Source of the DNA: Globodera rostochiensis
Lineage: Eukaryota > Nematoda > Chromadorea > Rhabditida > Heteroderidae
Assembly: GCA_018350325.1 (NCBI GenBank)
Contig: JAEVLN010000013.1
Location: forward strand, 2,411,124 to 2,475,123
DNA length: 64,000 nucleotides
Reading direction: 5' to 3'
Part shown: piece after piece, positions 1-11,690 of the stretch
How the letters are laid out: each line of letters starts with the position of its first letter
Numbering within the stretch: the first letter of the stretch is position 1
Position numbers and translations under genes: made by a program
The notes under the pieces: generated by a model
Databases searched by the model: none
What the model saw: only the letters and a program-made list of their open reading frames with translations
Told to the model about the DNA's origin: nothing

Positions 1-2186
1 CCACGCACCGCCGAACCGACTCTCCATTGCCTACATATATTTAATTAAGCTTGTAAAGTAAATGAGTGGGGATGGAGGGGAGGGGAGGGGGGGGGGAGTT
101 TATGATCTCCCACGATTGCCTTGGATTCTAGCACAATCCCTTGTTCATCGCCATTCTCACCTCCCCAATGTAATTGGATTCATCTCCCGTCGTGGGCCAT
201 GTGCCTGAGAAAACGTCAAGGATAGCCTTTCTTGCAGTCATCTCCATTTGGTCATTTGTCCCAAAGTCGGCCAGTAGTTCAATTTTAAGCGAAATCTGAC
301 GCCATACCGGGACACTGTATGGAAGGGAAATTACGGTATGGATGGAATGGAAATTACGGTATGGAATGGAAGGGAAATTACGGTATGGATGGAATGGAAA
401 TTACGGTATGGATGGAATGGAATGTAAGAGAATTACGGAAAGGAGTGAATGTTGAAGTTTGTCAAATAATGCAAAAATAATCACAACCCCAACTTACGTT
501 TGCGGCTTTCCCCATGTGGGAGAGAAGCGATTGTAAATGGCGCATTGGACAGAAGAAAAAAGGAGCGGAAGTAAAAGTGGGAGAGGATGGAGGGGAGGGA
601 ATGATAGGGAGGCAATCGGCGAGTGTCCAGCAAGGGGAGGGGGAGCAAAAAGCATGGGAGAAGATGGCGGAATGGGTAAATATTAAGAATAAATTGGGAG
701 ACCAAACCGACGAAGGGAAAAGTGCAATTTAATTTAATTCGCAATTTCGATTTCGTCTTTGACCCACCCGAGTGATTTAGTTTGATCACTTGCCTGTAAT
801 CGTTGGGAGGGAGGGAGGGAGGGAGGGAGGGAGGGGGGGAGGGGGGGGGGGAGGAGGGAGGGAGGGAGGGAGGGAGGGAGGGGGGGAGGGGGGGGGGAGG
901 GAGGGAGGGAGGGGGGAGGGAGGGGGGGAGGGGGGGGGGGAGGGAGGGAGGGAGGGAGGGAGGGAGGGAGGGGGGAGGGGGGGGGGGGGAGGGAGGGAGG
1001 GAGGGAGGGAGGGAGGGGGGGGGGGGGGACCCTTGCCTCGTAATCGTTGAGAGGGGGGAGGGCAAAAACAGTCAAAGGCCGTCCGTCTACCGAACAAAGC
1101 CCCTCAAATCTGTCCATGCCTCCCGTCGAAGTCTTTATTTTGTTCTCCTCTCTCAACAAACTTTCACAACCCAAAAAGTGAACTTCCCCTCCCCCCTTAT
1201 CTATATAAAAACGAACGCGTCTGCCGATTGCCCTTTTTATTGTTAAATGCGCGGAAAGTCGTGATGAAAATTAGTTTAGTTCGCCAACCACCGACAAAAT
1301 TTCCTTTTTTTTTTTAAAAAAATCAGACTCCCACATAAAAAGATTGAGCTGCTACAAAAATTACGAACAAATAAAGAAACAAACATTTTCCCGGCATCTC
1401 CGATCGATCGGCTATAAACTTTGAACTCGATAGACTTGGCAGAACTTACGTTTCTTTTATGAGGGCGGTTGTTGCAGACCATCTTTTACCTATAGAGTTG
1501 GTCGGAATCGGCATTAACCGGGATTGAAAATGGGAAATTTTTTTTCGGTAATTGTCTGGTAAAATAAATTTTTTCTTTATTACTAAAAATATCTTCCTCG
1601 TTGTCTTCAACTTCAATCGCCTCCTCATCCATCAATCAATTTTTTTGAGATTCTGATTAACTGGGGACGGCGGTGCCGATAGGTCGGAAAAATTTTCATG
1701 AAGATTGAACTCCAAAAATTAGAATATTGCAAAACAAAAGGCCCACTAGGTTTGTTGATTTCGTCCAGCTAAAAAATGAATAAAAAACTTCTGAATTGTC
1801 ATCTAAAATATTTTTTTCAAAATGGAAAAAATGTAAAGAATTTTCAGAATTGTTACGACCACCGAAATATTTAGAAAAGTCGGCTAAATGGTTTTTACAC
1901 AGTCGGGGATTTGATCCACCACCCAGCTACACTTAAACTGCCTCCACCACTCACCACAAACCATAACCGAACTGTCGGGATTACAATTTTCTGAAAACCG
2001 GGATCGGGATTCCAAAAACTGGGATCCCGATCCCGACTTCGAACGATTTTTTTAAATTCAAAAATTTTCAAAAAACAATTTTAGCCACATAAGTGACTAT
2101 TTTGGGCTTTTTCGGAAAATTCCTTAAGAAAAATGTCAATGAATTTTGATTATAAATATCGCGCAAATTTTTTTGACCAGTTACAC
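1..2186. other. Gene-free region with simple repeats and old transposon relics
   Basis: I see no coding exon with spliceable borders here. It holds a short minisatellite (about 301-440, built on GGAATGGAAATTACGGTAT), a G-rich (GGGA)n array (about 807-1029), AT-rich filler, and a decayed copy of the CCGGGAC-type hAT-like family between about 1490 and 2045. The relic shares the internal stretch 'atatcttcctc-ttgtctt' with the copies at 15.5 and 41.1 kb. The long open frames over the G-rich array are Pro, Ser and Leu rich repeat translations. Confidence 0.6.
807..1029 (+). repeat. (GGGA)n G-rich microsatellite
   Basis: About 220 bp of GGGA and GGGGGA units on the plus strand, with little else. 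Every frame is open because no stop can be formed, which explains the poly-Pro/Ser open frames on the other strand. Confidence 0.95.
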
Positions 2187-2575
2187 CAGAGGTCGTATCT
2201 GTCCTTATTTATAAGATTTGTCCTTATTTGAGTGGTGCCCGTCTTATAAATTAAAAATGTCCTTATTTGTAAGATTTGTCCTTATTTCAGGCTTTCGTCC
2301 TTATTTTCGAATTTTGATTTTTAGCCTCCCCCAATGAAAAATTGCAAAATTCTGCAGGGTTAAAACACTACAGTATTTTTAAAATTTTGGTTGAAAATCT
2401 CTTAACAAAATTGGGTAAATTTTAGTGATGCACGAGAGTCTCGGTCTCGAGTCTCGACTCGAGAAAAGTCTCGGGTTTTTTGGGTCTCGGTCTCGAGTCT
2501 CGGGTACTTGGTCTCGAAAATCGAGACCTTTTTGCACTGGTAAAGATGCCATTTTGGTGAGAAATCATTAAAGAA

Positions 2576-2615
2576 CTAGCGGTTTAGGTGCGCCTAACGG
2601 CGCACCAACCGCTAG
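2576..2615. repeat. 40-bp near-perfect hairpin
   Basis: CTAGCGGTT and GGTGCGCC on the left pair with GGCGCACC and AACCGCTAG on the right around a TAAC loop. It lies inside the hAT-like element, just before the minisatellite. It could extrude as a cruciform; function unknown. Confidence 0.85.
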
Positions 2616-2689
2616 AAGTACGGATATGTTATGAACAGATTTGATTGAAATACTTCAAAGCTTTTTATCCTTGGAATTTTTTGACATTT

Positions 2690-5100
2690 TTCCCTTTGTG
2701 ACACTTTTTCCTCTTGGCGTTTTAACCTATTGACATTTTCAACTTTTAGCTTTACCCACTTATGGCACATTCCCCCTTTTTACTTTCCCCGCTTTTGGCT
2801 TTTCCCTAGTGGCATTTTCACTTTGGGCACTTTTCCCTTTGATTTCCCTTCTGAAACTTCTTCCTCTTTTGCTTTCCCCTTTGGCATTTTCCCGGCTTTT
2901 GGCTTTTCCGCCGTGGCATTTCACCTTTTGGCATCCTAGTCTTATGGCACTTTTCACTCTAGATTTTTCCTTTTAGCACTGTTCCCTCTTGACATTATCT
3001 CCCTTTTTACCTTTTTCCCCTTTAGGCACTGTTCCCTTTTGGCATTTTGCTTTTTGGCACTTTTGCCGCTTGGCAATTTTCAACTTGGCACGCACTATTC
3101 CTCTTGGCATTTTCTTTCTTTTTCCTTTTGACACTTTTCCCTTTTGGCATTTTTCTCGCTTGGAACTTTTCCCCGCATTTGGCTTTTCCCCCTTGGCATT
3201 TCACCTTTTGGCACTTTTCGTTTTGGCATTTTCATCTTATAGCACTTTTCCCTCTGGATTTTCCGTTTTGGCTCTTTTTCCGCTTGGCACTGTTTCCTCT
3301 TGGCATATTCTCTCTTTTTTCCCCTTTTGACACTTTTCCTTTTGGCATTTTCCTTTTTGGCACTTTTCCCGCTTGGCACTTTTCCCTCTTGACATTTTCT
3401 CCCTTTTTACCTTTTTCCCCTTTGGGCACTTTTCCCTTTTGCCATTTTCCTTTTTGGCACTTTTGCCGCATTCTTCTTGGCATTTTCTCTCTTTTCCCTT
3501 TTGGCACTTTTTCCTTTTGTCATTTTCCTTTTGGCACTTTTCCATTTTGACATTTTCCCTTTTGGCACTGTTCCCTCTTGATATTTTCTCCTTTTTTACC
3601 CTTTCACCTTTAAGCACTATTTCCTTTTGGCATTTTCGCTTTTGGCACTTTCTCTCTTGGCACTGTTTCCTCCTGGCATTTTTTCTCTTTTTCCCTTTTG
3701 ACACTTTTTCCTTTTGGCACTTTTCCCGCTAGGCATTTTCCCCACATTTGGCTTTTCCCCGTGGCATTTCACCTTTTTGCTTTTGGCATTTTTATCTTGT
3801 GGCACTTTTCACTCTTGATTTTCCCATTTTCCCCTTTTGCACCGTTCTCTCTTGGCATTTTGCCTTTTGGCACTTTTTTATTTTGACATTTTCCCTTTTG
3901 GCACTGTTCCCTCTTGGCATTTTCTCCCTTTTTCCCCTTTGGGCACTTTTCCCTTTTGGCATTTTCATCTTACGGCATTTTTCACTCTTGATTTTCCCTT
4001 TTTCCCCTTTTGCACCGTCCCCTCTTGGCATTTTCTCCCTTTTTCCCCTTTGGGCACTTTTCCCTTTTGGCATTTTGCCTTTTGGCAATTTTCCCTCTTG
4101 GCACTGTTCCTCTTGGCATTTTCTCTCTTTTGGCACTTTTACCTTTTGGCTTTTCCCCCTTGGCATTTCACCTTTTGGCACTTTTCGTTTTGGCATTTTC
4201 ATCTTATAGCACTTTTCCCTCTGGATTTTCCGTTTTGGCTCTTTTTCCGCTTGGCACTGTTTCCTCTTGGCATATTCTCTCTTTTTTCCCCTTTTGACAC
4301 TTTTCCTTTTGGCATTTTCCTTTTTGGCACTTTTCCCGCTTGGCACTTTTCCCTCTTGACATTTTCTCCCTTTTTACCTTTTTCCCCTTTGGGCACTTTT
4401 CCCTTTTGCCATTTTCCTTTTTGGCACTTTTGCCGCATTCTTCTTGGCATTTTCTCTCTTTTCCCTTTTGGCACTTTTTCCTTTTGTCATTTTCCTTTTG
4501 GCACTTTTCCATTTTGACATTTTCCCTTTTGGCACTGTTCCCTCTTGATATTTTCTCCTTTTTTACCCTTTCACCTTTAAGCACTATTTCCTTTTGGCAT
4601 TTTCGCTTTTGGCACTTTCTCTCTTGGCACTGTTTCCTCCTGGCATTTTTTCTCTTTTTCCCTTTTGACACTTTTTCCTTTTGGCACTTTTCCCGCTAGG
4701 CATTTTCCCCACATTTGGCTTTTCCCCGTGGCATTTCACCTTTTTGCTTTTGGCATTTTTATCTTGTGGCACTTTTCACTCTTGATTTTCCCATTTTCCC
4801 CTTTTGCACCGTTCTCTCTTGGCATTTTGCCTTTTGGCACTTTTTTATTTTGACATTTTCCCTTTTGGCACTGTTCCCTCTTGGCATTTTCTCCCTTTTT
4901 CCCCTTTGGCACTTTTCCCTTTTGGCATTTTGCCTTTTGGCAATTTTCCCTCTTGGCACTGTTCCTCTTGGCATTTTCTCTCTTTTGGCACTTTTACCTT
5001 TTGGCTTTTGCCTTTTGTCACTTTCCCTCTAGGCACTATTCCTCTCGGCATTTTCTCTCTTTTTCCCTTTTGGCACTTTTCCCGCTCGGCACTTATTTTT
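2690..5100 (+). repeat. TTTTGGCAC/TTTTCCC minisatellite with higher-order duplication
   Basis: About 2.4 kb of pyrimidine-rich variants of 'cttttggcacttttccc' and 'cttggcattttctcc'. A block at about 3178-3940 recurs at about 4145-4907, offset by 967 bp with near identity, so a long segment was duplicated after the small units had diverged. The many open frames on both strands here translate the repeat and are not genes. Confidence 0.92.
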
Positions 5101-6124
5101 GCACTGGTTTTCCTTTTTATCTTTATTAAAAAGTTTTTTAACAAAATTTATTTTGCTTTTAAAAAAATTAAAAAATGAATTTAAAACATGTTTAGGTAGT
5201 TCTATTTTAATTAATTGAAAAAAATTTTGAATTCGGGATTTGAACCAACACATTATTCTAGTCCCCCCAGTGAAATGAATTTTTCTTCATTTAAATTGAT
5301 AATTAGATACTCTTTTTTACTGAATCTTAGTCAAACAACAAAAAAACATCACGCAGTAAACCTTATAAAAAGGCGATCTTTTTTTTGCAAATTTTTATGC
5401 ATATTTTCACAATTAAATTCACTAAAGCTTCCATTTTTACCGCCATAAAAAGCTTCAAAAAATTACCACATTTCTAAATTTGGTAGCAAATCTCTCTACA
5501 AATCGAGTCAAAAATTCAAATTTTCTCGGCGGCGCCTATCGGCACCGCCGACCCCCCACCAAAAGTTAAGCAGAATTCGCAAAAAAAAGATTAATTTTTG
5601 AAAATTTCTTAACAAAAAAAAATGCAATAAAACCCCCGAAAATACACTCCTAAATTGAACTTTTTTTAAAATTCTTTCCCCGGCGGTTCCGATGGGCTGG
5701 ACCATCGGACAAAAGCGTTCCAGAAATAAAAATGGGAATTTAAATTGTCGCGAAGTGTAAAAGTATTTATTTAAAATTTTTGGAGCTTAAAATAAAAAAA
5801 TTTCAGTGAATTTCAAAAAAAATTTTCAAAAAAGTCTCGGTCTCGAGTCTCGACTCGAGAACTCGGGTTTTTTGGGTCTCGGTCTCGAGTCTCGGGGTCA
5901 AGTCTCGGTCTCGAGTCTCGGGGTCAAGTCTCGGTCTCGGTCTCGAGTCTCGGGTTCAAGTCTCGGTCTCGGTCTCGAGTCTCGGTAAATTTTGGGTCTC
6001 GTGCATCACTAGTAAATATCATATGGCCCAGAGGCAAAACGGACCAAATTATACCATTCGACTTCTCTCGGGCTGTAATATAAAAATCCGAAAAAAATTT
6101 TTGCGGCAACAATTCCCCGAAGAG

Positions 6125-6541
6125 TTACAGACCCGGGACTGAAGTGACTTTTGACTGGGGACTCAGTTGTCCACTGATTAAAAAAGGGAAAAATCACTCA
6201 TATAGGCTTTTAAATTTACGAGAAAATAAAAATTAAGAATGTAACGCGGTTTTTGAACCGATTTAAAATTTTTAAAATTAAGGAAAAAATTATAAAATTG
6301 ATACATTCAGTACCAAAAGTAAAAATGAGACCCCTTTCTCCGCAGACAACTGAAAACTGAAGACAATGTGCACAGAAGCACGGCCAGGATTGGCTCTTAA
6401 GGGGTAGTCGAAAGGTGTGTGTGTGAAAAGGTACCATTCAGTTCGATTCGTAATTTTAAAAGCCAATACGAGTGATTTTTCCCATTTTTTAATCAGTGGA
6501 CATCTGAGTCCCAGTCAAAAGACACTTCAGTCCCGGGTTTC
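6125..6541. mobile_element. TIR element with ACTGAGTCCCAGT-type arms
   Basis: The arm at about 6125-6200 (acccgggactgaagtgac, ggactcagttgtccactg) is repeated in inverse at about 6466-6541. Between the arms is about 265 bp without coding potential. Similar arms occur at 13.2-14.0 kb and 30.0-30.4 kb, so this is a dispersed family. I could not define a clean target duplication. Confidence 0.6.
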
Positions 6542-6622
6542 TACGCCCCCTAAAACCTCTAAAAACATCTTTTTATCAACTTTGAAAAAAATTGTATTTT
6601 TAAAAATGGGGGGGGGGGACTA

Positions 6623-7061
6623 CGGAGCACCACGATTCGGCGCGCACGACTCGGCGCGCACGATTCGGCGCGGCACGATTCGGCGCCGACAAGTTTTTCG
6701 TTATAACTTAGTTCAAAGTCAACCAAACCAAACATTCTCGGTATCATTCGAAAGCATGTAATAGGTAAAAGCTTACAAAGGCAAAAGCTAAGCGATTCGA
6801 CTTAAACAAAGAAAGTTATAACTTCACCACGACAAAAATGGCAATTTTCACAGGTTTTAAACCTATAACCTTTTTTTGAAAAGACGAATCCGTTAGCTTT
6901 ACCTTGATCAAAGGTTCAGCATACTGAGATCTTTTGTATGATACCAAGAATGTTTGGTTTGGTTGACTTTGAACAAAGTTATAACGAAAAACTTGTCGGC
7001 GCCGAATCGTGCCGCGCCGAATCGTGCGCGCCGAGTCGTGCGCGCCGAATTGCGGGGTACC
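6623..7061. mobile_element. Mutator-like MITE, copy 1 (9-bp duplication GGGGGACTA)
   Basis: Arms of about 135 bp are inverted repeats. They begin with tandem CGATTCGGCGCG motifs and continue into 'ttataacttagttcaaagtcaac'. The element is flanked by GGGGGACTA at 6614-6622 and 7062-7070, a perfect 9-bp target duplication typical of Mutator-like elements. It is 439 bp and has no coding capacity. A second copy lies near 42.1-42.5 kb. Confidence 0.75.
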
Positions 7062-7352
7062 GGGGGACTATCTATACTATTACCCAAATTCTGCACAAAT
7101 TTTCTTAACAAGATTCATTACATTTTCAAAAATTATCATTCATTTGAAGTAGAAACAGTGAAAAAGTGGTAATTCTGTCTTTCATTGGTCTCGAATTTTT
7201 GGAAATTGTTGGTGGAGAGAAATATGATTAAAAAGCATATTTCATGCCAAAAATAAACATTTTGCTGCATTTTGTAAAATGTCCTTATTTCGGACCCCAA
7301 AATCTTCTTTTTTGCCCTTGATGTCCTTATTTTTGAAATTTTACGACCCCTG

Positions 7353-8004
7353 GTTTACACCCCTAAATCTGGTCACTTTTTTAAGGACTATTTTGGCCTT
7401 TTTAAGGGATTATTTGACTGACTGTCGACCAATGTTCTGCAGTATTACCCGGGGTACGCCCCTGGACTTGGATCACACGCAACTCGCTACCTGCCAATTC
7501 CAACTCTGACCGACTGCGTCGGGGACGTTTGGGCGCTGCCCTTTGGGCGCCGACGTTTGGGCTAGGGTTTGGACGGAACTCTCCTCCCCCCCCTGCCCCC
7601 GGAAGTGAAGCAGAACTCTCAATAAAACTTGTACATATGTTGAAAAATTCAAAAATTGGCAAAACCCAGAGAAATTTTTTTAACTTTATGCTGTTCAAAA
7701 AAATTCAAATAATCAGTGTTTTTTTAACCAAAAATTGTTCTACACGGAATTTGAAACCTCTACACATCAGGGTTGCCGCGGGTTGAGAAAAATTTAGAGT
7801 AACTCGCGGCTACCATTTTTTTTTGTGGCTTTTCCAGCAATTACCAGATGAACCTCTAATTCTTTGGCAAATTTTCAGCGTTGCATTTAAACCTTTTTTT
7901 TGTTAGCTATAACGGTTTAACAAATGTTTGTCAACAAATTTTTATCGTTCATGTAAGTTAAATATTTCTTTCATTACAAATTTAGATTAAATTAATGAAT
8001 TGCG
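7353..8004. other. Intergenic region, no gene seen
   Basis: AT-rich sequence before the THAP gene. A short GC-rich patch (about 7500-7610) contains stops in plausible frames and lacks splice context. I see nothing else to annotate. Confidence 0.5.
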
Positions 8005-10499
8005 ATGCAAAATTGTATTGTTTGTGGTAAAGCGACAACTCGAGAAAAGGGGTTTCCGTTCCCTACTGATGCACGCTTTATCCGCTACTGTCTCCACCTG
8101 AAGTTAAATCCAAAAAAGGCAAATAAAAAAGGTATTATTTGTTACGAGCACTTCGACCCGAAGGACCACATAAAAGAGGGCGGCAAAATCGTTAACGTCA
8201 GCCGAATGGCCTTGCCAAGGGTTTGTTCTTAAAACTGATCTTTTTTTTTTTCTAAATTTGGTTTGGGCTTTGGGGGTAAGCCCCATGCCCTTCTCGACTT
8301 TCCCTTTACATTTTCTCCTTTTTGATAGCCTTCCCGTTTGACACTGGATCAACTCCTTGAAAAAAACGTTGGAATGTCCACGTCCGCAGCAGTTTCATCC
8401 CAACAAAATGTTTCTGTCTCTTCGAATCGGCAGTCGGCTTCGACTTCGACCGCTTTGTCTTCGCATACGCCCGCCGGAAGCGGTGGGTTATTTTCGATTT
8501 AATTTAGCACGACCATAAAAGATTTACACGACCATAAAAAAATACACGGCCATATTCGTTAATAAAAATTAAAATTGAGAATTTAAGTAACAAAAGCCGG
8601 ATTAAATAATGAAAGGCCGTGTAACGGCCCGTCAACAGCGAGCATGCGATGACGGAGCAAGTAGTGGGGCGAGACGGAAGGGCGGAGGAAGAAGTCTGAC
8701 GAGCGCCACTGGGGGGCGAGCGCGCGGGGACCCGCGGAGCGGGCGCGCGCGGACTTCTTCCGGAGCCCTGAGTCTCGCCCTCCTGCTGGCTTAGTCGGTA
8801 CCCCAAGCCAGGTTCCAAGCTGTATTGGAAGAAATTCGCTTACAGTACGACTTTTAATTGTGTATTCTTTATGGTCGTGCTAACTGCAATAGAGCCGCAT
8901 CATTGAATACAAATTTTAGTTTTTTCAAAAAAAGGGGGGGGTACCATCTAAATAATACCCGCCAGGTCATTTGATGTGTCGATCTGGAACGAAGAGGACC
9001 CGTGAACTTAAAATTTTTAGAGGTTTTCGGTTCGCTGCATAACCGTCAGAATCGTTCCGTGATACAAAGTCCGACGGATTGGCAGGGATTGCCGCGACAT
9101 TGTCAGCAAGTGCAGCTGGGACATGCTCATGCTTCATCAAATGCTTCAAATTTAACGATAACGGATGATTTGGCGGATGCCGCTAAGAAAAGTGGCTTTA
9201 TTAGAATTAGGGGTTTGTCAGGCTAAACTGTTCAGCACTCGTCCTTTTCCGGAAACGAAATGAAGAATACAGCGCAAACGATTCGTTCGTCGACCAAAAA
9301 TCCGTCATCGATTGGCTTCGACAGTCTTTCAATTTACCTGCCAATGCAATTTGTCATGTCTCTTTGCCCGCAATCGCCGGAAACTGCCAAGTCGTTTTCC
9401 TCCTCTTTGTCAACCTTAGAACGGCGGAAAACATTTTGAAAATGTGCACCGAACAGAATTTGCAACAATGTAAAGCATCTGACAAGGGAACCTTAGGCTT
9501 GTGTATTAAAATAAATAAGATTTAAAGATACATAAAACCAAATTCTTTAACTGATTTTCACAGAACCAGGAATTTTTTTTGAGTTGTGCGGCTGCATTCC
9601 TGGTAAGGAAGGTATGGGTCTTCCTCGTAGACCTCTTCATTTTTTCCTACTGAGCTGATATTACATTCGGTTTCAAAATCTGGAAGGGATTCCGGTCCCT
9701 TAGCAAAATTTGTAATCTTTCGGACGTCATCTTTAGGCATTTTGAATTGGGCGGCCGACGTGCTGAAAGATGGCGCTCAGTTTCTGAAGCAGAAGGTCGA
9801 CTCGGTGGGCTCTTTTTCCTCCTCCTCACGTCGTCATTTGGACGTCAATGAGTCATTCCGGGTGCTTTTGCAGCCAATTCCTGGCACATTTGGGGGGTCG
9901 GTCTTTTCTGATGAGAATGCCTGGCGCAACTTGGCGGCAGCAGTAAGTGACAATAGCATCGTTTTGGCTGCAGAAAGGATGACTCAAGTCTTTTGGGGGG
10001 GGGGGGGGGGGGGGAGGGGCTCTTTCTCGAAAGGTTCGGCAAAAAACACCCTAAATAGACAAAATAATTATTTTCAATTTTTAGTTTCAATTGGAATTGG
10101 CGGGGTCCGGCAGACAGGCCCTATTTAGCGGGGGGGGGGCAATTCCCCCCCCCCTCCCGAAATTCGAGTGCTAACAAGGAAAAAGTACACCCTTAAGAAT
10201 CGACGTTTCCCCCCCCCCCTAAAATTTTAGATACGGCCCTGCCGGCAGATGCATTAAATTGGGGAATTTTAAATCTACGATTTTCATTTGGGTTTTCTCA
10301 GATGGTCCCCGCCTACAATAATTTGATCGCTGCCGCATCCTCTCAACTTCAACACCAAACACTTCATTCCGATTTAGCAGCCGCCGCAGTGAGAAACACT
10401 CCGAACGCGGAAACAAACCCAACAGATCCTTCGTCGCTCCAAACAATAACGAGCGAAATTGACAAAATAATCCGACAAGGCCCCACTGATTCTCTATAA
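8005..10499 (+). CDS. THAP-type zinc-finger protein, 6 exons
   Basis: A likely DNA-binding nuclear protein. Model: 8005-8220, 8329-8482, 9021-9212, 9236-9469, 9737-9942, 10302-10499; all junctions are GT/AG and the frame closes at 1,200 nt (399 residues). Residues 1-72 form a THAP domain: C4-x2-C7, a late C-x2-H (CYEH in IICYEHF), and an ALP triplet matching the AVP box. The invariant Trp of classical THAP domains appears to be Tyr or Phe here. Exon 2 is Ser rich, exon 3 Gln/His rich, and the C-terminus Ala/Gln rich. If exon 4 is not spliced at CAACAAT|gtaaag it reads to a stop at 9525, giving 283 residues. Which isoform exists is unknown. Intron 2 carries a TIR element. Confidence 0.7.
8507..8880. 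mobile_element. 374-bp TIR element with GC-rich core in THAP intron 2
   Basis: The ends GCACGACCATAAA and TTTATGGTCGTGC are exact inverted repeats flanked by TA (8505-8506, 8881-8882), consistent with a Tc1/mariner-type MITE. The middle (about 8610-8800) is far richer in GC than the surroundings, with runs such as gcgcgcggggacccgcgg. That suggests captured foreign sequence or a structured core. Confidence 0.65.
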
Positions 10500-11690
10500 T
10501 TTTTTTGTTTTTTGCTTTTCTTTGTTTTTCTACTGAAATGTAGCAGTAAATATTGAACTCATAGACGGCGAACATTGAAAAATCCTCAAAATTCGCAACA
10601 AAAAAAAATATCGACTTTTTGAAAATTTCTTAGCAAAAATAGGGTAAAAACGGAAATGCACCCCCTAAAACGATACTGGAACCCAGATTCGGATCGGAAG
10701 CGCATTTTTGCTGTAAGGACCCGCTACTTTATTTTGATGTTTGGTTTTGGACTTGAAACTCGGTGATTTTGTTTTCGTAACCTTTCCGAGTTGAAAAGAT
10801 TTCGTCATTTCTCCAACCAACCCTTTATTATTTGTCCTTTTCTTTAGTTTCGCCACACATTCATTCATTTTCCCGCTTACCGATTGAACTATTCAATCGC
10901 TACCGATTTTTGCCCCCCCCCCTCCCTCAAAATCAAATTAAACCATAAATTAAAGTTCGAGCGGCGATTGTCGCCAATTAATCGATCGATCTGTGAGCGA
11001 ATGAAATATTCGACGTTTTTCTTTTTTATCCGTTGACCGGTTTTTGTTTTTCGCTACTCGCTTTCCAAATCATTCATTAATATTATCTTCAGTACTTACC
11101 TATTTTGTATGTATCTCTTACTAAATGCAATTCATTCACGCAATTTTTTTAACATTTTAAATTTTGTCGATAAAAATGCAGTATCAGACTTCGTGCTTTG
11201 ACAATTCCAGCGTGTGGCCTGTTCGTCGTAAAGAAGTAATGGACAAAAACCTTTCCCAGATCACCTCAAGACCAGGTCCATCCCAAAACCAGATCCTTCG
11301 CTGATCACTAGGGCCTGCTGGTATTTAATGGATAAATTGCCAAATATGGCCATCATATGGCGCCCAGACTCTAAATCTTGTACCATTCGACTCCTCTCGG
11401 TCTTAAGTATGAAAGTGGGAGGGGGAGAAATTGTTACAATTCAAGAAAAAAGGTTGATAATAATTTTTGTAAATTTTGAAAATTTTTGAATTTTTCGACC
11501 AAATGTTCGAATTCGGGTCCGGGGTTCTAAATAGGTCGAATCGGAGGTCAGATTCGGATTCTACGCCCCCTAATGCTCCAGGAAACACCTTTTAATCGAC
11601 TTTAAAACAACAAGTAATTTTTCCAAAAAAAAGGGGGGGCCAAACCAAAGTATTACCAGCAAATCTTCCCTGATCACCCTTTATTGTCAG
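10500..11690. other. Intergenic region with repeat fragments
   Basis: 3' flank of the THAP gene, then AT-rich sequence. At 11350-11640 there are fragments also seen near 6.04-6.6 kb and 12.0 kb ('accattcgact', 'ctacgccccctaa'). The minus-strand 67-codon frame at 10665-10868 has no recognisable domain and no conserved context, so it is not called. Confidence 0.5.

Larger units (their letters stand above)
2423..6011. mobile_element. hAT-like element with 2.4 kb minisatellite cargo
   Basis: The terminal inverted repeat TAGTGATGCACGAGA begins at 2423 and its complement ends at 6011. It is flanked by GTAAATTT (2415-2422) and GTAAATAT (6012-6019), an 8-bp duplication with one mismatch, as expected for hAT. 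Subterminal arrays of GGTCTCGAGTCTC lie just inside each end (about 2440-2545 and 5830-5996). No transposase frame is present. The interior is mainly the TTTTGGCAC-type minisatellite, so this is a non-autonomous element. Confidence 0.75.
2187..7352. mobile_element. Outer hAT-like element enclosing other insertions (tentative)
   Basis: The left end CAGAGGTCGTA at 2187 is matched in inverse by TACGACCCCTG ending at 7352. The flanking octamers AGTTACAC (2179-2186) and GTTTACAC (7353-7360) agree at 6 of 8 positions. Both ends carry the 'gtccttattt' subterminal motif. If real, it contains the elements at 2423-6011, 6125-6541 and 6623-7061. The imperfect duplication makes this an old insertion or a chance pairing. 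Confidence 0.45.

Noticed and set aside
2730..5178. Phe/Leu/Trp-rich plus and Lys/Gln-rich minus frames, some duplicated
   Set aside because: Minisatellite translations. The duplicated peptides reflect the 967-bp higher-order repeat.
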